Source: Alopecurus myosuroides (taxonomy: Eukaryota; Streptophyta; Magnoliopsida; Poales; Poaceae). Taken from it: a stretch of 64,000 nt of DNA. Under the pieces are notes generated by a model. The model did no database searches, was not told the DNA's origin, and worked only from the letters and a program-made list of their open reading frames with translations. The stretch spans positions 173,681,642-173,745,641 of the forward strand of contig CM054062.1 in NCBI GenBank assembly GCA_028641055.1, in the 5' to 3' direction. This document shows, one piece after another, positions 48,980 through 61,656 of the stretch; the first letter of the stretch is position 1; every line of letters begins with the position of its first letter. The position numbers and the translations under genes are program-made.

Positions 48980-50928
48980 GGCGGGCGCTGGATCTACGGT
49001 GTCTTCGGCCTCATCATCACCAACCTTCAGCTGGAGCCCCGGAACCTCGACTTCAGCAGATCTGTTCCGAATTCGGGTCGATCATCGTCGCACCCCACTC
49101 GCCGGAATCGCGCCCGGTGTTCAGCGGATTGGAGAAGAGCGTAAGCCTGACGTTCGGGAGCCTCCACTTCCACGCCAACAAAGCAGGAATCCTGCACTTC
49201 TCCGAGCAGACCGATCTCGGAGAATCAGACTCCGAGTCTGTCTCGATCCCGGCAACCTTCGACTCGCTGCCCAACGACATTGGTCGAGACATAGTGCCCA
49301 GCGGCGGATCCATCCGCCCCAGCACTCGCAACTTCCATACCATCGCAGTTGAAGAACCCTCTCGGGTCGGCAAAACTTGCCAACCTACGCCTAGGACTCG
49401 CGGGTCATATCTGGCCCAAATCTGCATGGCAGGATCGACCGAGCCACCCGAGAAAACTGAAGACAGCCGGAAAGAGCGAGAGCACATCAAAGTGTCGCGA
49501 GACGCCTAACTCAAGGGAAAAAAGGATGTACATCTAGGCCAGCCAATTGAAGAAGGAGCCCCTCAAGAAGATCTAACTGCCTACCACTATCATCTGGTGA
49601 AAGCGGCAGGGTTGATCAAGGAGGCCCGCAAGAATCTGGACGAGCGGAAGAAATTGGCTAACGAATCGAGTCTACATCGTGCGGCACTCTCCAAAACTCA
49701 TTCGGTAGGGAACAATCCCCCGAAGAAAAAATATGTCTCGAAGACCGCAGCCCTGGATCGCGAATCCCTTACCGAAATCAGCAAAACCTTCGAGACATCC
49801 CTTATGCACGTCGACGATGACGGTAACATGCACCCGACGACTCTTGCTGCCGCGGTCCTGGCAGCAGCCAAGTACCTGCAAGCGAACCAGCCAGGAGAGA
49901 ATGACCCCCGCGCGGAATCGACAAGTCTAGAAGGGGCTAGGCATGGCAGCCACGAGACTCGCCGCCCAAGGCCACAAGCACGCGATAGCACAAGAGAACG
50001 ATAAGACCCCTCGGAAAGAGAAAGAAACACCCCGCAGACGCGGGAGCACATCACCTAGAAGGGGGGAATCACCTCGTCGCGCCCGAGGAAAGGAAGCCCG
50101 GCGTCGCGGTGATATCCCGAGTAGCAGCGACGATAGCCCGAGGGATCGTGATCGCATCCGCGACATCATAGCAGCCGCTCGCGACACCGCATCAAGGAAC
50201 CGCGGAATGAGAACGATCGCGACCAGCCTGGATACAACGCGCGATCTGACATCACGCAGAACAAAGTCAACAAGGCCCGAGCGATTAGGAACCGCACACG
50301 GTCCCTATCCACCTCCTCCGACGAAGAAGAAGCCTGTGGTGCGTTGTGCTTTACTCGCGACATCCGCGAGGCACCGATGCCCAAAAGATTTAAACTTACT
50401 ATAGAGGTACCAAACTACAACGGCTCGCTGGAGCCCAAATCCTGGCTGTCAGATTACCTCACGGCAGTAAAATGCCAACATGGGAACAAGACAACATCTA
50501 TGCAGTACCTCAACCTACATCTTGTAGGCGCTGCACGCAGTTGGCTCGAAGGAAGACCGAGGGCGTGCTACGGATCATGGGACAATCTAACTTACGACTT
50601 CCGCAAGAACTTCCAAGCAACATACAAAAGTCCCGCATCCATCGAGGAGCTGCGGGCTTGTAAGCAGAAGAGTGGTGAGTCTACTCGCGAGTACATTCAG
50701 CGGTGGACCACGCTCAAAAATACGGCGAGAAACATATCGGAGGAAGTTGCAGTCGAAGCTTTCACCAAAGGAGCTCGACGAGCCGCCTTCAGAGAAGATC
50801 TGGGGCGAGCCGCACCCAAAACCATCGGGGAGCTGATGGCCATAGCCGACAGATGGACCAACGGTGAAGACTCCGTGCGCAATGAGAAGGCATCTTCACC
50901 AGCACCTGAGGACGACTGCCATGGTTGA
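48980..50928 (+). pseudogene. gag: gypsy gag, copy 2
   Basis: The main gag segment (50344-50928) reads FKLTIEVPNYNGSLEPKSWL, MQYLNLHLVGAARSWL, YDFRKNFQATY, ELRACKQKSGESTREYIQRW and AFTKGARRAAFREDL, the retrotransposon gag (capsid) pattern. Upstream frames at 49117-49509 and 49597-50004 (the latter with KEARKNLDERKKLANESSLH and an Ala-rich AAAVLAAAKYL) look like the N-terminal gag part in another frame, followed by an Arg/Ser-rich stretch. The frame breaks mean no single Gag can be read. Capsid protein of the virus-like particle. Confidence 0.8.
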
Positions 50929-53900
50929 AATAAAAAGAGAAAGCACTACGATCACGGCGATCGAGAAGAACTGGTTGCGGTAGAGTTTACAAGAAATTGT
51001 GACAGCGGACCTCGTGGAAATCACGAATGGAAGCCAAAGCCAGAGGATAAAACTCCCGAGGAGGACCTTGACGGTTATTGCGCGCTACATCTATTCACAG
51101 ATAAGCGCACGGGCAAGACCAAGGCAACCCACCTCCTCAAGGACTGCCGAAAGTTTCAGGACATCCACGAGGCCTACACGAAGAAAAACAGAGCCACAGT
51201 CAATCAGGGCTACCCACAGCTCCTAGGAGGAGGACATCAGGGATTCCACCCGCCACAACCCCTACCTCCACCAGGACATCAAGACGCGGTGTTGGCCGCG
51301 CTACCAGCACCACCCGCCGCAAACCAGGGAGGCAATGGGTACCCCGAACCCAGCAGGACTCCTCGGAATGATACAGAAAGTCTGCCCCTCCCGCAGGGTC
51401 CAGAAAACAAACACACGCCAAGTGGTCATGGTAGTACAAGCTCCACCGTCCACACCTGAATACTTGAAGATGGCAGATCAGTCGATAACTTTCTCCAAAG
51501 ATGACCCCCCCTCTGGTATATAGACCAGGACACGCTACGCTCGTCATTCAGGCGTAGATAGGCAACTAAGAACTCGCACGAGTGTTCATGGACGGCGGCA
51601 GCGGGATCAACGTCATTTACGCGGACACACTCCGTAAGATGAACAGGAACCTGGACGGACTCGCAGAATCATAGACATCCTTCCACGGGATAGTATCAGG
51701 CAAAGCAGTCCGACCATTCGGAACAATCAACTTGGAGGTGGTGCTCGGAAACCCAAGAAACTACAGGCGAAGATTCCTCGACTTCGAAGTAGTCGACTGA
51801 CCCTCACAGTACCACGCCATTCTCGGCCGAACAGCGTTCGCGAGATTCATGGCAGTACCCCACTATGCCTACCTGAAGTTCAAACTTCCTGGGGAATACG
51901 GCACCATCACCATAGATGGCGACTTCCAAAAATCCGATAAGTGTGACATTGAGTTCAATGAGATCGCGAAATCTTTCGGGATGCAGGAGGAGATGGCAGA
52001 ATTGGCAAAGACCACGGACCACTCCGTGATGCCACTCACCAAAAAGAACGCTCCAGAACTCGAGTTCAGTGCAAACAGCAACACTCGAATGCATCAAGTG
52101 CACCCGACAGAATCCGCGAAGACGGCGATGGTGTCCACCACCCTCTCGCCTGCATAGGAAGGCGCACTCGTCGAACTCCTCCGTAAGTACTGGGAAATCT
52201 TCGCCTGGCAGCCTTCAGATATGCCAGGGATACCCAGGGAGTTCGCCGAGCACTCACTCGAAGTATTCAAAGACGCCAAACCTATCAAGCAAACGACCCG
52301 ACGATTCTCCGAGCCAAAACATAAGGCACTCGGAGAAGAAGTGAATCGATTACTCGCCGCAAAATTCATCAGAGAGATAAAAATACCCACCTGGTTAGAA
52401 AACCTGGTGTTGGTCCCGAAGAAAAACACTGACATCCTTTGCGTGTGCATTAACTACACGTCGTTGAACAAACAATGCCCCAAGGATAACTTCCCCTCGC
52501 CACGGATCGACCAGATCGTGGATTCCACTTCAGCCTGCCAGCGACTCTCCTTCTTGGACGCCTACTCGGGCTATAATCAGATCAGGATGAAAGAGGAGGA
52601 CGAGGAAAAGACAGCATTCATCACACCTCACGGTGTTTACTGCAACACGACAATGCCCTTCGGGCTGAAAAGCAGGCGCAACATATCAGCGCTGCATGCA
52701 AAAATGCCTCGCCAAACTCATTGGCAAGAACGTACAAGTGTACGATGACGACATCGTCATAAAAAACTCGAGTGGAGGACACACTCCTCGAGGACATCAG
52801 GGAGACATTCGACGCTCTCAACGCGTACAGGATCAAGCTCAACTTGACAAAATGCGTCTTTGGTGTTCCTGCGGGACAACTTCTCGGGTATTTGGTGTCC
52901 GCCCGAGGAATCGAAGCCAACCCGGAGAAAATTCAAGCAATCCAAAAATGAAGGAGCCAACCAACCTTCGCGGCATACAACAGCTCACGGGAAGGCTAGC
53001 CGCTCTGAGCAGATTCATTGCAAGATTAGGCGAGCAAGCATTTCCCTTCTATAAGTTGCTGAAGAAAACAGATAAGTTCGAGTGGACACCCGAAGCAAAA
53101 AAAGGCGTTCGTCGACTTAAAAAGAGCACTGCAGATAAGGCGCGTCCTGGCAACGCCACAAGAGAGGGAGCCCCTATACCTATACCTAGCCGCAACAAAC
53201 CAAATCATCAACACGGTTATTGTCGTCGAGCGGCCAGAGGATGGCAAGGCGTATGGCGTTCAGCGGCCAATATATTACATGAGCGGGGTGCTTTCGCCAT
53301 GCAAGCAGCGATACCCCCACTATCAGAAGCTCGCATACGGCGTAGTGCTCGCAGCCCGAAAGCTCAAGCATTACTCCCAGGAACATACCGTCACGGTGCT
53401 GAACGATCCATCACTCGGTACTATCATGAACAACCCCATGGCATCCGGAAGAATTGCGAAGTGGAGCATCGAGCTAGGCGCCTGGGACATAATATACGCA
53501 GGACGCAACTCTGTAAAAATCTCAGGTCATCGTAGAATTTCTGAGCGAGTGGACGGAGCTGCAAACACCAGGACCCCCAGAATACACGAGCAACTGGATC
53601 ATGTATTTTGACGGGTCAAAAAGAAACGAAGGAGCCGGAGCTGGAGTTATTCTCATCTCTCCCAGGGGTGATAAGCTGCAGTACAGTCTTGCTATTGGAT
53701 TGCCCACCTGAGGACCCAGCATCCAACAACGACGCAGAATAGGAAGCCCTCCTTCACGGCATGAAAATGGCGATCGCCCGCGGAGCCACCCGACTGATGA
53801 TATATGGAGATTCAAATCTCATCGTACATCAGACGATGAAGGAGTGCGACGCTATCGCGGATAACATGGTCGCCTATCGCGACATGTACAACCTACTCGA

Positions 53901-55390
53901 AGGAAGTTTCAAAGGGTGCAAACTGAAGCACATCGCGCGATCAAGCAATGAGGAAGCAGACAAGCTGGCAAACATGGGGTCCACAAATGCACCCATACCG
54001 CCAGGAATCTACTTCGAAAGAATGATCAAGAGATCAGTCAAACTCAAAAAGCCAGCAGGAACACCCGCAGCAGTGGAAACAGACACCAGCCCGCAAATTG
54101 CTCTCATCGAGCTCATACACAATATCTCAAGGCAAGTTTTTCTGGTCGAGCCAGTCTGGACGCAGAAATACCTCGACTACTTGTCGAACAAACAGCTCCC
54201 AGCAGACATTTGCGAGGCCCAACAAATAGTAAGACGCATCAAATCCTTTCGGGTGATCAACGGAGAGCTATACAAACAAAGCATATCGGGTGTACTACAA
54301 AGATGCATAGCACCCGAGGATGGCAAAGAGCTGCTCCGAGACATACATCAAGGAGATTGCGGGCACCACGCCAGTTGGAGGGCAATCGTGGGCAAAGCTT
54401 TCAGGGCAGGATTCTACTGGCTTACGGCAGCCACAGACGCCAAAGATCTAGTCGACAGATGCAATGCCTGCCAGAGGTTCGCGCCCAAGCCACACGCCCC
54501 TGCCACAGAACTCCACATGATCCCTATCGCCTGGCCCTTTGCTCAATGGGGGCTAGATATGGTGGGACCACTACGCAAGTCAACACCTGGAGGATACACC
54601 CACCTGCTCGTAGCAGTTGACAAATTCACAAAGTGGATAGAGTCTATGTCAGTCACCTCCGCGCACGCCAGTGCGCCGTGAGATTCTCGACTCCATCGTG
54701 TGCAGATTTGGCATACCACACAATATCATCACGGATAACGGAAGCAATTTCACAGCCAAGGAAACACATGACTTCTGCGAGGAAAAAGGAATCACACTCA
54801 GCTTCGCCTCGGTGGCTCACCCGAAAACTAATGGCCAAGTCGAACAATCCAACGGATTAGTTTCGGATGGCCTGAAGAAGCGGCTACTTGATCGATTGCA
54901 CCCAGTGGCAGGGCACTGGGACGAAGAACTACCATCAGTACTGTGGAGCCTACGCACAACACCAAGTCGGTCAACAAACTACACGTCATTTTTCATCGTA
55001 TACGGAGCTGAAATTGTCCTACCCGAAGATGTCAAATTCAGTCCCCCACGAGTCGTCTCATACAGCGAAGAAACCTCAAACAAGGCACTCGCAGAAGACG
55101 TGGACACACTGTATGAGATCCGGGACATTGCACTTGCAAGATCCGTAGTATACCAGCAATCGTTGCGCAACTATCACAGTTGCCGTATACGCCACAGATC
55201 TTTCGTGGTAGGAGACCTGGTGTTGCGGCTCAAACAGAAGGAAGGGCACAAGCTCGAGCCACCATGGGAAGGACCCTTCATAATACATGAAGTTATCCCA
55301 GGAGGCACCTATCGATTGAAGAACCCGAAGACCGGTGGTATCTACTCCAACCCGTGGAACGTTGCGCATCTCCGCAAGTTCTACCCCTAG
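50929..55390 (+). pseudogene. pol: gypsy pol: protease, RT, RNase H, integrase, copy 2
   Basis: Protease active site VFMDGGSGINVIYADTLRK near 51582-51640, with in-frame stops at about 51673 and 51799. RT (about 52160-52900) has KFIREIKIPTWLENLVLVPK, SFLDAYSGYNQIRM and YDDDIVIK, with frameshifts around 52670-52790. RNase H (about 52950-54000) includes GRLAALSRFI, KLKHYSQEHTVTVL and DGSKRNEGAGAGVIL, again split between frames. Integrase (about 54110-55390) has the HHCC finger (HHASWRAIVG, CNACQRF), LDMVGPL, ITDNGSNF and NGQVEQSNG, and ends VAHLRKFYP with TAG at 55388-55390; one frameshift lies near 54665. All enzymes are present in order but none is linked by an unbroken frame. Confidence 0.9.
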
Positions 55391-55721
55391 GATTATTCTA
55401 CTCGCAAGAAATAAGGCTGTACCAGCCCCTTTGTAGCTCGACCAAACACATGGCTTCTCAGCCATATCAATAAACACATGGTTTCTCAACCATAGCTATT
55501 GCATTTTCTATCTTACATGCTAAAAATGACAGGTATACACCCCAAACACACGGGGGCTACGCCTAACTAGCATAATCAAATTTCTTTGAGTACTAAACAC
55601 AAGGTACAACAAGGTATGCACCTTATAAAAACCTTGAATATATCGAATGAACTATACAAGGTCACAGGGCTTACGCCTTCAAACACCTTACAACAAAGTA
55701 CAGGATATTTACATCTTACAA
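55391..55721 (+). other. Spacer after pol, copy 2
   Basis: Counterpart of 2527-2903; has ACACGGGGGCTAC near 55549 and ACAAGGT/ACCTTA repeats; no ORF. Confidence 0.6.
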
Positions 55722-58700
55722 TTACAACTGACGGTGAGCGGTCGCATCCGCAAGTATTTGATCAATCTCCTCGGAGGTCAGTCGAACAATCTGCTCTGCT
55801 GCAGGACGCACGACCGTATAATGAGGAGAAAGATCAACCGGAGGACCTCTCGAGTCATGAAGCCACGCCACCGAGCTAAAGTTGACCTCAGGATGCCACA
55901 GCCAAACAAAGGCAAGGGCTACTTGAGATTCGCTGATAAGCTGTTGGCGTACACACTCTCGAACTTCCCCTACTCGACGGAAAATCCTTACCAAACCGCT
56001 CAAATATTCTGGAACAACACCCAAGGGATAAAACGCCCAATGCACAGAAGACAGAGCCTCGCGAGTCGCGACAGGATTCGACGAGTATTTTCGTCTGACT
56101 TGCCCGATACTTCAGGGTAGCCATAACAAAACCTCGGCTGCGGTCAGACCAGAAGTTGTTCGCATGAGGCTTCGAGCTACCCGACTCATAAGCAATGTGA
56201 TTATCCACCCAGTGGGTTTCTCAAATTCCGTCAGGTTCAACAACTACAAAATCAGCGAAAAAAGTCAAAACATAGAAGGAAGCAAGCAGCAAAGTACTCG
56301 GGGGCTCGCAAACTTACAAAGCATGTCCTTCGCAACAGCCGCCACCTCTTCCATCACAAACTGCTCACGCTCGGCAACAAGTTTCTGCTTCGACTTGGCA
56401 ACGTTCGGCCACACCTCGCAGAGCCTTCAACTTGCGCTCGCCATCCGCAACACGGTCACGGAGTGATGCAAACGTGCTGGCAGCAGCAACAAGGGGATTA
56501 ACCTGCGAAGCAGACCCACTCGAAGACTCTACGCTGGGATCCACTACCTGGAAAGAAAAGAAGAAAGTTCAGAAAAATCACAAGACCCCACTCGAGAACA
56601 TACCACCCATTCCTCAGGTGCTCGGGGCCTACTTCCATCGGGAGCATACAAAAGTAAGGCGCAGCAATCAGACACTGAGGATTTCAGAAAACACTTCGAT
56701 TACGCAACATAAAATACGGGAATACATCCCAAGGTTCATTACATCGACAAGCAAAAGGAAACAAAAAACTATCCTAAGGGGCTGCAGAAGTGGTTCCACT
56801 CGCGGAAGGCTGCCCCTTGCGACTAGGCACGAGCGAGCACCTCAGAAAGCATCTTCGCGAGGACTTCAGCACGAGCGCCAAAAGGACGGAGTGCTACCTT
56901 TTTGCCATGGGCGTCGTAAGGAACACTCGAATACACCTTCTCCAGGTCATCCGAGACTCCATGCGCCAAGGCAAACTGAATAGCCATCCTGGCCCCGCAC
57001 TCGGACTGAGCGACTGAGTACTCCTGGAGAAGATCTTCATCACCCAGGAATACCTTCAGGAGGCCGTCCAGCGTAGGCGGAATCGCCACGTCCACCAGTA
57101 AACGCTCGTGGAATCGCGTCAACACTCGGGTGGCATCACCAACGAGGGAGCAGATTCTACTCGCATGTTCCTGGAGCTGAGTGCAAGAATCCGTGAGGGC
57201 ATCCAGTCGCTGGCTTCCAGGCAGCTCCAGTCCAATCCCAAGGGCGTCTGGAACAAAGACAGATTAAATCTCTAAGAAAACAGGATAATTCAAACCACAG
57301 TACAAGAAAGGCGAAACACAGCTTACCCGCAGGCTTCTAAGCCGAAGGACGGATGAGGCCGACAAGATCGTTGTCATGCTTAGCACCCGCCTCCTCGAGC
57401 TGCTTCAGCGCTTCTTGAGCCTTCGCGAAGCTCCCCTCAAGATCGGTTGAATGCTTGCGAGTGGATTCCAACTCCTTTCGGGAGGATTCTAGCTCCGCCT
57501 CAAGGGTTTTCACCCGAGCGACAGCTTCAGCCTTTTCAGTCTTCAGGCGGGTGACTTCGTCTGCAGTACAAAGTATACGGCTGGAGCAACCTTTACAGTC
57601 AAGAGAAACGGTAAAGACAAGAAAGGTGGAATAACTTACCTTAAAGGGAACGGCCATCCTCGACGATCCGGTCGCGATCCGCCCTAAGGGACACGCAATC
57701 CGCCTCGGCCGAAAGCACTCGACGACCAAAAGCAGCAAGGGAGTCAAGGAGAGTCTGCAAATGCCCAAGGCAAAAATTCAAGTTAAAGACAAAGTCACTT
57801 GAGCCTATACACGACTGTACACAGTCGAGTATAGCCTCGGGGGCTACTCCCATAGGGAGCACTGCCGTGCACCCGGTAGAATTCAAGGAAAACGAAGAAA
57901 CATGAGAAGATTTCGACTTGAGTCCGTGGCCAACTGCAAGCAATTAACCTCAGACTCGGGGGCTACTCCCATCGGGAGCACTGCCGTGCACCCGATAAAA
58001 CTTCAAGAAAGTAGAGCAAGACACGAAAAGACGAATGGACTTACTTGGCCCTGAGCAGTAGACAGAGGGTCGGCCGAGCTACCCGAAACCTCCTTATTTG
58101 CAGACGCTCCACCCGGGAAGCTGGGCAGGCCATACTCCGGAGTTGCGACTACCCTTGCGGGACTTGGAGATTTTCGGACAGCCTCAGCGGCTGGAACTTC
58201 ATCCACGGCAGCTTCTTTTCTCTTCACATAAGGAATCGAAGAAGCATACCGGCCTGGGCTGATGGTCGTAAGGCTGCTATTGGAGATAAATTCAGATAAA
58301 GATTCAGGAAGGATAAGAACAAGAAAAGGAATTTGCGATTGAAGAATGGAGCGCGGAAAACTTACTCATCCTCGTCGTCATCATCTAGAACGTCCATGTT
58401 CCAGGCGGTGGAAACCTTCGGTGGATGACCAAGAGGTGGAAGCGCACGGAGGGGAGGCACCTGGAGAGGCTCGGTCGCCTTGGTGGACCCATCACCCAAG
58501 GAGCTATCCTTGGAAGTGACTTCGTCATCCTCGTGCCTGCGGAGCTTGCGGTGACGGAGTTGGTCGCTGCTCGACTCCTCCTCGTCGTCCATATAGTCGC
58601 GCTCGGAGCTCGAATCAGCTTTTGTGACACTAGTTTCGAGAGGGGCCTCGACGTTACTCACCAGAAGTTCCGAGGCATCTTCAGCGGAAACTGGCGGGTA

Positions 58701-59788
58701 GCACGTCGCCACCTTCAAGCTCTATGGAGGCAGAAGAGCAAAAAGAGAGAAGATCTTCAGTCGCCGAAATTTCGGACTAGAAAGAAACAAAAGAAGAACA
58801 AGAAGAAACTCACCTCAGCCGGGGGAGGTTTCGAAGCCTCGAATGGCTCAAGAGAACAGGCTGAGTAGGCCTCTCCTTTCTTCAGCTTGGTGATGGCCGC
58901 GATCTTTTTCTCGAACTCAGCATTCGAAAGAATATCTTCGCAGGCACGGCTCGGGTCCTGGGTGCCCTGGTACTCCCACATCGTGGATGGCCTCTCCTGA
59001 AGGGGCTGGATCCTTCGACAAAGAGACACACTCGATAAGTGTATTCCATTCAAAGGAGTCCCCAACACCTTGTCGCGGAAGCTCGCCACCTTCGCGAGTA
59101 GGAGGGAGACAATTTTGCTATCTTCAGCGGTGAGCTTGTGCAACCAGGACTTCCTCCGCTTCAGAATGGCGAATGGGTGAAATTCAGGGGCTCCACCCGC
59201 GCTGTTGTCGGTGACGTAGAACCATTTCTTCTGCCACCCTTGCGCCGAGTCGACGAAGTACATCTCCATGTAGGGGATGTCCGTTCTCGCCTGGATCCAG
59301 AAGCCTCCGGTGCGCAGCGGCTCCCCCAGCTTCTCGCCTGGTTGCGCCTTCTCCTGGAAGATCCGCGCCTTGAAGAGGGCCTTCCAGAGGCTCCAGTGCG
59401 GGCGGATACCCATGAAGCACTCGCAAAGCACGATAAAGCACGATATGTGCTGAATCGCGTTTGGAGGCAGGTCGTGCATCTGTATGCCGTAGACATACAA
59501 CATCCCGAGAAGAAAAGGGTGGAGAGGAAGAGACAGACCGCGCGAGACGTGCTCAGTGAAGAACACGTGCTCGTTCGCGTGCGGATTGGGTACCTCTTCT
59601 TTCTTGGACAAGCGCACGCTCTTGTCGGTGTCAGGCGGGAGCAGTCCTTCCCGTTGCATCTCGGTGATGCTCTTCTTGGTGGTGATGGCGGCGCGCTAAT
59701 CGCCCGTTCTCATGGGCGGCGGCGCGGAAGCGCCCGCCCCTTCCTTCGAGGATGTTGCAGTGGCGCTGCGTTTCTTTCCTCCAGCCAT
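55722..59788 (-). pseudogene. Antisense spliced gene of copy 2 (Transposase_28-like)
   Basis: Minus strand, about eight exons with GT-AG sites: 59788-58814, 58721-58366, 58276-58045, 57754-57640, 57560-57327, 57247 to about 56770, about 56550-56310, and about 56230-55722. Exon 1 starts MAGGKKRSAT and holds RGLSLPLHPFLLGMLYVYG, PPNAIQHISCFIVLCECF and RTDIPYMEMYFVDSAQGW, the plant Transposase_28-type pattern (family name from memory). Exon 2 is acidic (LDDDDEDE), exon 3 Pro/Ala/Ser-rich, exons 4-5 coiled coil (SRKELESTRKHSTDLEG), exon 6 has PTLDGLLKVFLGDEDLLQEY. In-frame stops at 59696-59698 (copy 1 has Trp), near 57642, near 57347 and at 56823-56825 show decay. Function unknown. Confidence 0.8.
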
Positions 59789-60174
59789 TGGAGCTTTCTT
59801 GTTCTTACGGAACAGAAGGTGTGCGCGAGGAGGAAGAAGATGAGCAAATGGCCGGGAGATTTACCCATCTCCTAAGGGTTATTGTTTATACACAGGCCGG
59901 GCTGATCCAGACCGTCGATTTGGCAACGTGTCATCCATCGCGGCCGCCACGCATGAAGTGGAAACTAAGCGGCGGTGAACGGTTACTCTGGCACAATCTT
60001 TACAAAAGATTGTGCGCATTTACAGTGCGTGGCTCGCGGAAAACCGGATGCGACCTATCATTTCCGGTCAAAAGCTGACAAGGTGGGCCAGCGTGCTCTG
60101 CTTCGCTCCGTCATGTCCCATCAGGAGGAGTCAGAACAGACAGGTGCGACGTGACATCACTGCATACCTCATCA

Positions 60175-60485
60175 AGACGCGAAATCTCTTTCGCATAAAC
60201 TCCCCAACACAAAATTTCTTTCGCATGGGCATATCAAGACGCGAAATCTCTTTCACATAAGCTCCCTAACACGAAATTTCTATCGTATGGGTATATCAAT
60301 ACGAAAAACTCTTTCGCATAAGCTCCCTAACACGAAATTTCTTTCGTATGGGCATATCGAGACGCGAAATCTCTTTCGCATAAGCTCCCTAACACGAAAT
60401 CTTATTCGTATGGGTATATCAAGACGCGAAATCTCTTTCGCATAAGCACCCAGACACGAATTCTCTTTTGTATGGGCAAGACAAA
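60175..60485. repeat. 30-31-bp tandem array, about ten units
   Basis: Alternating half-units of the type AGACGCGAAATCTCTTTCGC and AACACGAAATTTCTTTCGTA, each plus about 11 variable bases, so dimers of about 61 bp. Each half-unit has CGAAA-N4-TTTCG. Same place and same core as 7301-7480, with more units. Confidence 0.9.
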
Positions 60486-61162
60486 GACAAAATTATGGCC
60501 AGCACAAAAATCTCTTTTGCATAAGTGCAACAAAGAAAGAAGATCTCTTCACTCGAAGATTCTCAAGGAGATGATCAAAGGTAAAATCGCGAGTATGCCG
60601 CTCCCGCTACTCTATCACACGATGTATTTACACATCTCTACCCTGGGTCGTTCACCCGACTAGGCACATCCGGATGCCGTTTTCTTTTGAGTACGAAGGT
60701 AAGACCCAAAGATCTCTCATATGGGCCTGGAATCACACTCAAGTTGCGTCCTCCGGTAAAATTATGTGTCAACAACACGAAGAAAAATCCTAGCGGACGC
60801 GCCGGGTACCCCTATAGGTTAAGTTCGACTCGGTAAGACCTCCACGGCCCAGTCGCAACGATCACCTCGCCGGATTCGAGTCGGAGGTCTCGAGTTTGTG
60901 TAGGCCAGAACTGTTTTTGCCCTAGATGCAATTAATTGGCCCTGAACTTTCAAGAGAGCCAAACGGCTAAGCCACATCCTTCTGCGAAAACAGCCAGTAC
61001 ACAGGCACATTTATCACTCGATGCTCGAGTACAGAAGCGCATCACGCACAGGGTATGCACCCTCCAAAATCAAGTGATTGAAACGATCAATCAAAGGAAA
61101 TAAAGACAAACTTTGAGTGTCCACCCGACAGATTCTCAGTCGAGTAAACACTCGGGGGCTAC
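60486..61162. other. Conserved non-coding block before 3' LTR, copy 2
   Basis: Counterpart of 7481-8027, with an insertion of about 70 bases near 60872-60950 relative to copy 1. No ORF. Ends in the purine tract at 61151-61162. Confidence 0.6.
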
Positions 61163-61656
61163 TGACATGGGGATGAATCCTGGACCTATCGGGTGAGGCT
61201 ACCGGGTCCAAGGCCCAAGACCTAAAACCAAGGAGAGGTGCCACCAACAGTTCTAGAAGGCCCGATCAAGGCCCACCCGCAAAGCCTTGCGGGTCAAGAA
61301 GGAAACTTGTAACCGACCTAAAGCTAGGGTTTGTGGCCCCCCGGGTACGGTTCGAGACCTGGCCACCTATTAAAGGTCAGGAGAACTACCGGGAGGGGAT
61401 CCAATAAATTTCGCACCATCAAAGCCTTGAGCTCGAGACCATACTCTCGACTCGAGCACCCCTCCCCCCATTGTAACCGATCTATTGATAATACAGATCG
61501 ACAAGAGCAGGAGTAAGGGTTTTACCTCTACGAGGGCCCCGAACCTGGGTAAATCGTGCCCCCTGTTAGCCGACGATCGCCACTAGCGCCTACACGTTCT
61601 CTTAATCGAAACCCTACTGGTTCATCTGAGGGACTTGTTGAGATGACTATTTGAAC
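61163..61656 (+). repeat. 3' LTR of gypsy copy 2
   Basis: Starts TGACATGGGGATG; TATTAAA at 61378-61384; ends near GACTATTTGAAC followed by the C-run duplicate. The terminal CA is altered relative to the 5' LTR. Confidence 0.9.

Larger units (their letters stand above)
48471..61656 (+). mobile_element. Ty3/gypsy Tat-lineage-like retrotransposon, copy 2 (complete)
   Basis: 5' LTR 48471-48958, PBS from 48961, gag about 49597-50928, protease/RT/RNase H/integrase about 51550-55390, antisense gene 55722-59788, tandem array 60175-60485, purine tract CTCGGGGGCTAC and 3' LTR 61163-61656. Six C residues on each side agree with a CCCCC target duplication inside a C-run of the host Harbinger element. 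Coding regions contain several stops and frameshifts, so the copy is complete in structure but not active. Confidence 0.93.

Noticed and set aside
59138..59875. 245-residue plus-strand open frame
   Set aside because: It is the reverse-strand shadow of exon 1 of the antisense gene, whose minus-strand frame carries the conserved motifs.
60175..60485. CRISPR-like appearance of the 30-bp array
   Set aside because: There are no unique spacers between constant repeats; it is a plain diverging tandem array in a plant retrotransposon.
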